Assembly: GCA_964036275.1 (NCBI GenBank)
Contig: OZ038435.1
Coordinates: 25,897,521 to 25,961,520, forward strand
Source: Litoditis marina
Taxonomy: Eukaryota > Nematoda > Chromadorea > Rhabditida > Rhabditidae
Direction of reading: 5' to 3'
Length of the DNA stretch: 64,000 nucleotides
Positions 61,303 to 64,000 of the stretch are shown here, piece by piece (position 1 is the stretch's first letter; the number at the start of each line of letters is the position of its first letter). Below the pieces are notes generated by a model, which saw nothing but the letters and a program-made list of their open reading frames with translations, did no database searches and was not told where the DNA came from. The translations under genes and the position numbers were made by a program.

Positions 61303-62648
61303 AGGACTATTTCATAGAACTTCGTCCAAGAATGTATTGTATAGGTTTGGTGCGCCCTGACAATGCGGTGTTAAAGTACACCGAGAGCGCGACCGGACGG
61401 GTTTGTAGCTACATGAAAAGTGTGTTTGTTATCAACTGGTGCCGCATATCAGGTACATAGATGGGACACACACGGGGGGTAGGATAGAAAGTCACTAATT
61501 GCTAGTGGCAGAATAGAGCGAAGCACCTGATAAACGGTCTGGAAATTTGTTTTCGGTACATAGTACATAAAACGTGTACTATGCGAATGTTTGAAGAAAG
61601 TGGAGAGCTTCCGTTCAGATCAAAATACAAAACCCAAAGGGGGAGGGCATTCAGTAAAGAACGGTGTTATAACAAACCAGTCTTTACTGGAAAAGCCAAC
61701 TGATAACTGGGAACCAGGATCCAAACAGGCTGGTTCTCCTGTGAATCGTACAAACCGGCAAACTTTGTGCTCTACATTTTATTTCCTTATACCTCATTAG
61801 CGGAGTTTTATTTCAGGAAAGAACTACCAGTTTCTTCTTTCACACAAAGTCTGATACATCTCAACCAATATTCATCATACAGAACTTGCTGGCGGCACCA
61901 TTCATTCATGGCTAATTTTCATCGCGTCACTGTGCCGGAATGTTGAGGACGCCGGCACTATGCCAGTGTTTTTAATTTTGCGCGAAGTTACGGTAGTTAC
62001 ACTACGCAATAGGTCGTTAGGCTCAAAATAGATTTTTAAATTTTACATAATTTTTACACATCTAATCTTATAGGTTCTTGTGTTTTCTTCTCTTTTGTTA
62101 ATTGATAATCTTTTAATTAAGATAGATGTTGTTCGCCGGCCCATGTTCTCGGTACTCCTTACTAATAAATTCGTTTCATAGGCTTTATTTTGAGTCGTCG
62201 CGTCGTTGAATCGAATTACGAACAAAAACATGTCCGAATAAGTTCTGTGGGAGACTTTTCTCTGACTGCAAACCAAAATACCGAACATTAAGAGTTGTAT
62301 TGGTGTTGTTCTATCATTTCACGGGACGCCTGAAACATTTCAAAACCATATGAATACTTTATTCCGTGGAAAAGCGAGTGGCATAATAGTAAATAGATGA
62401 AGCACTTTGAATGAAAACAATCATTCACGTTTCCAAGCACTTGTTAGAAGGTTTTGTGTCTGATGTCGCCTGATTGGGGCCGTAGATTCTCTGCCGTTTA
62501 TCCGCCTGCCCTCCCGGAATCTTAGTTATTAGGGATTAGGCCGAGACCGAGAGGGTGTTTCATGATGTAAAATCATTGGTCTCAATAACTAGCACCACCT
62601 AGTTGGTTAGAAGTTAGAACCTACTCACATTATACCTTCACAATTGTC

Positions 62649-62876
62649 TTATCCATCAAATGTATGCAAAGGAATACCGTATTTCAGGCGTGCTGCAACA
62701 TAAAACACTCTAACACGTAGTGGTTCATCTGAAGTTCGGCCACCACCTCTACTACATGAGTGATATGCCTTTCGTCTATTCACATGGTCCACAACTGGAT
62801 AAAAGTGTCTCTCCTCCCATGTTTCGGGCAAGATCACCGGCAATATCAGTAAAAGATGGGGTATGTTTCTTATCAA
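62649..62876 (-). pseudogene. Possible piggyBac-type transposase C-terminal remnant
   Basis: A 75-codon minus-strand open frame contains FYPVVDHVNRRKAYHSC and, 25 residues on, LKYGIPLHTF. The spacing is loosely like the Cys-rich tail of piggyBac transposases (C..CG.PLC...CF), but most cysteines are missing. The link is weak and rests on pattern only. No terminal repeats or catalytic part were found. Confidence 0.2.
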
Positions 62877-64000
62877 AATAGTTTACATTATTCATTCTTC
62901 ATAAGATTATGATTATTCGCTCCGTAAGTTGGATAGATACATCATGCAAGTTTATTTTTATCTTCACAGTTACAATCCGGGAAATGTTCAATGGGGCAGC
63001 TGCGAATAAACGTAGATCCGTTTCAGATTTGCCTCAGTCTCAGTTACAGGTTTACGAAATAGAAGATTGTTTATTAATGAGTCTACAGCACTCAGACTCG
63101 GTATCTTAGAACATGTGTTCGCCTTTCACTGGTTGTCAAAAACTGAGTTCGTTTATTCAGTCCCTCACTCAGCTCATATTTGCGAAATTTGTCCGATGGA
63201 GAGAGTATTAGTTGAGTTCTAGTGGCCAAGTGGGATCGATAGTTTTGTTTAAAGCGGCCTGCGTTGAAATAAAATTACCCTATTCAATTCACCACAATTA
63301 TTATTGTGGGTGCCCACTAAATTTCAATCTCATCATGCAGCATTGGGAGTTTCGGTCAACGACATAATTTTAAGAACTACAGGTTTGTAGCTGATTCCTT
63401 TCCTTTTTAGACAAGATCTCTAGCACTCTAGCCTGAGTCCATAACCGTAAATATTCTTGAAACAATAAAGAGCGCTTAGGTTTGAAGCCATTTTTTTTAC
63501 TTCAGTTTCTAAAATGAATAAAAGATCCCAAAGTAAGTTATAAGGTGGAAAAACTCATACCAGTAAAAAATGACTATACGTCTTTGATCATTGATCACTG
63601 TCTTAGTCTTTCAATACTTGGCGAGCATAAACTTGAGCTTTAGTTTGCGAAAAGTTTTCAGATATTATTGTTACGCAGATCTCAGTCTACAGGGGATGGT
63701 TAGTAAACTCCTACACCTATTGTTCTAATTGAATCAAGAACACCTGATCATCATTTATGATGAAGAACCCAGGTACTCTTTCGAACCATTTTCCCTAAAG
63801 TATGGTTGTTTCACCCTTCTGTGTAAGACAGTGACAGCCGGTCGGTGATCAATGAATTGTGTAATTCGAATATGGGATTAACGAGCTTTGTTGTATCTAA
63901 ATGTACAGATGTCGCACATCTGCATCATATTTCTATTCGCTACCATTAAGAGGAACGAATTTGGTACACTTACAATGATTTTAAATAGATACAGAATAAT

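Larger units (their letters stand above)
57611..64000. other. Gene-free region upstream of ACSL
   Basis: No exon chain can be built here. It contains foldbacks at 58310-58638 and 61131-61302, a family-A hairpin at 59539-59617, a purine-rich tract (about 59950-60060) with a G17 run, and a possible transposase remnant at 62649-62876. The ACSL promoter or outron should lie in the first part, but no core motif stands out. Confidence 0.5.

Overview
The window is a piece of an animal nuclear genome, not a bacterial or viral one. Five multi-exon genes can be rebuilt from exons of roughly 40-180 bases with GT...AG borders and matching reading phases. Exons are GC-richer than the AT-rich introns. Three genes are clear orthologues of animal proteins, one is a clear family member, and one is unrecognised. 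In all four genes whose start codon could be placed, an intron-type acceptor (T-rich stretch then AG) lies only 3-7 bases before the ATG. This fits spliced-leader trans-splicing, so a nematode, flatworm or similar invertebrate is likely, but the sequence alone does not name the species.

Layout. 1-6540: no gene, several repeats. 6548-20793 (+): a 25-exon ANKRD50-like STAND NTPase with ankyrin repeats. 20794-23963: repeats and G tracts. 23964-29213 (+): a BTB-BACK protein with lysine/serine-rich ends; its first exon was not found. 30429-37264 (+): Aladin (AAAS), a WD-repeat nucleoporin, 16 exons. 37265-39226: convergent intergenic space. 39227-48240 (-): a 16-exon gene for an unrecognised 522-residue protein with a basic C-terminal half. 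48877-57607 (-): a 16-exon long-chain acyl-CoA synthetase (ACSL type). 57611-64000: no gene, several foldback repeats.

The genes look like unrelated housekeeping or cell-biological genes: endosomal trafficking scaffold, possible ubiquitin-ligase adaptor, nuclear pore, unknown, and fatty-acid activation. The three plus-strand genes face the two minus-strand genes. No pathway or defence-type cluster links them.

The non-coding space is dominated by short foldback elements. The most striking is a family of ~45-80 bp hairpins with ends TTGTAGTTTGATC / GATCAAACTACAA; at least 14 two-ended copies occur, all in introns or between genes. Other families include a ~135 bp MITE-like element, a ~190 bp element in two opposite orientations, a ~110 bp near-palindrome in two copies, four single foldbacks of about 170-580 bp, a tandem pair of tRNA-like Pol III units, and a long (GACTA)n satellite in an ANKRD50 intron.
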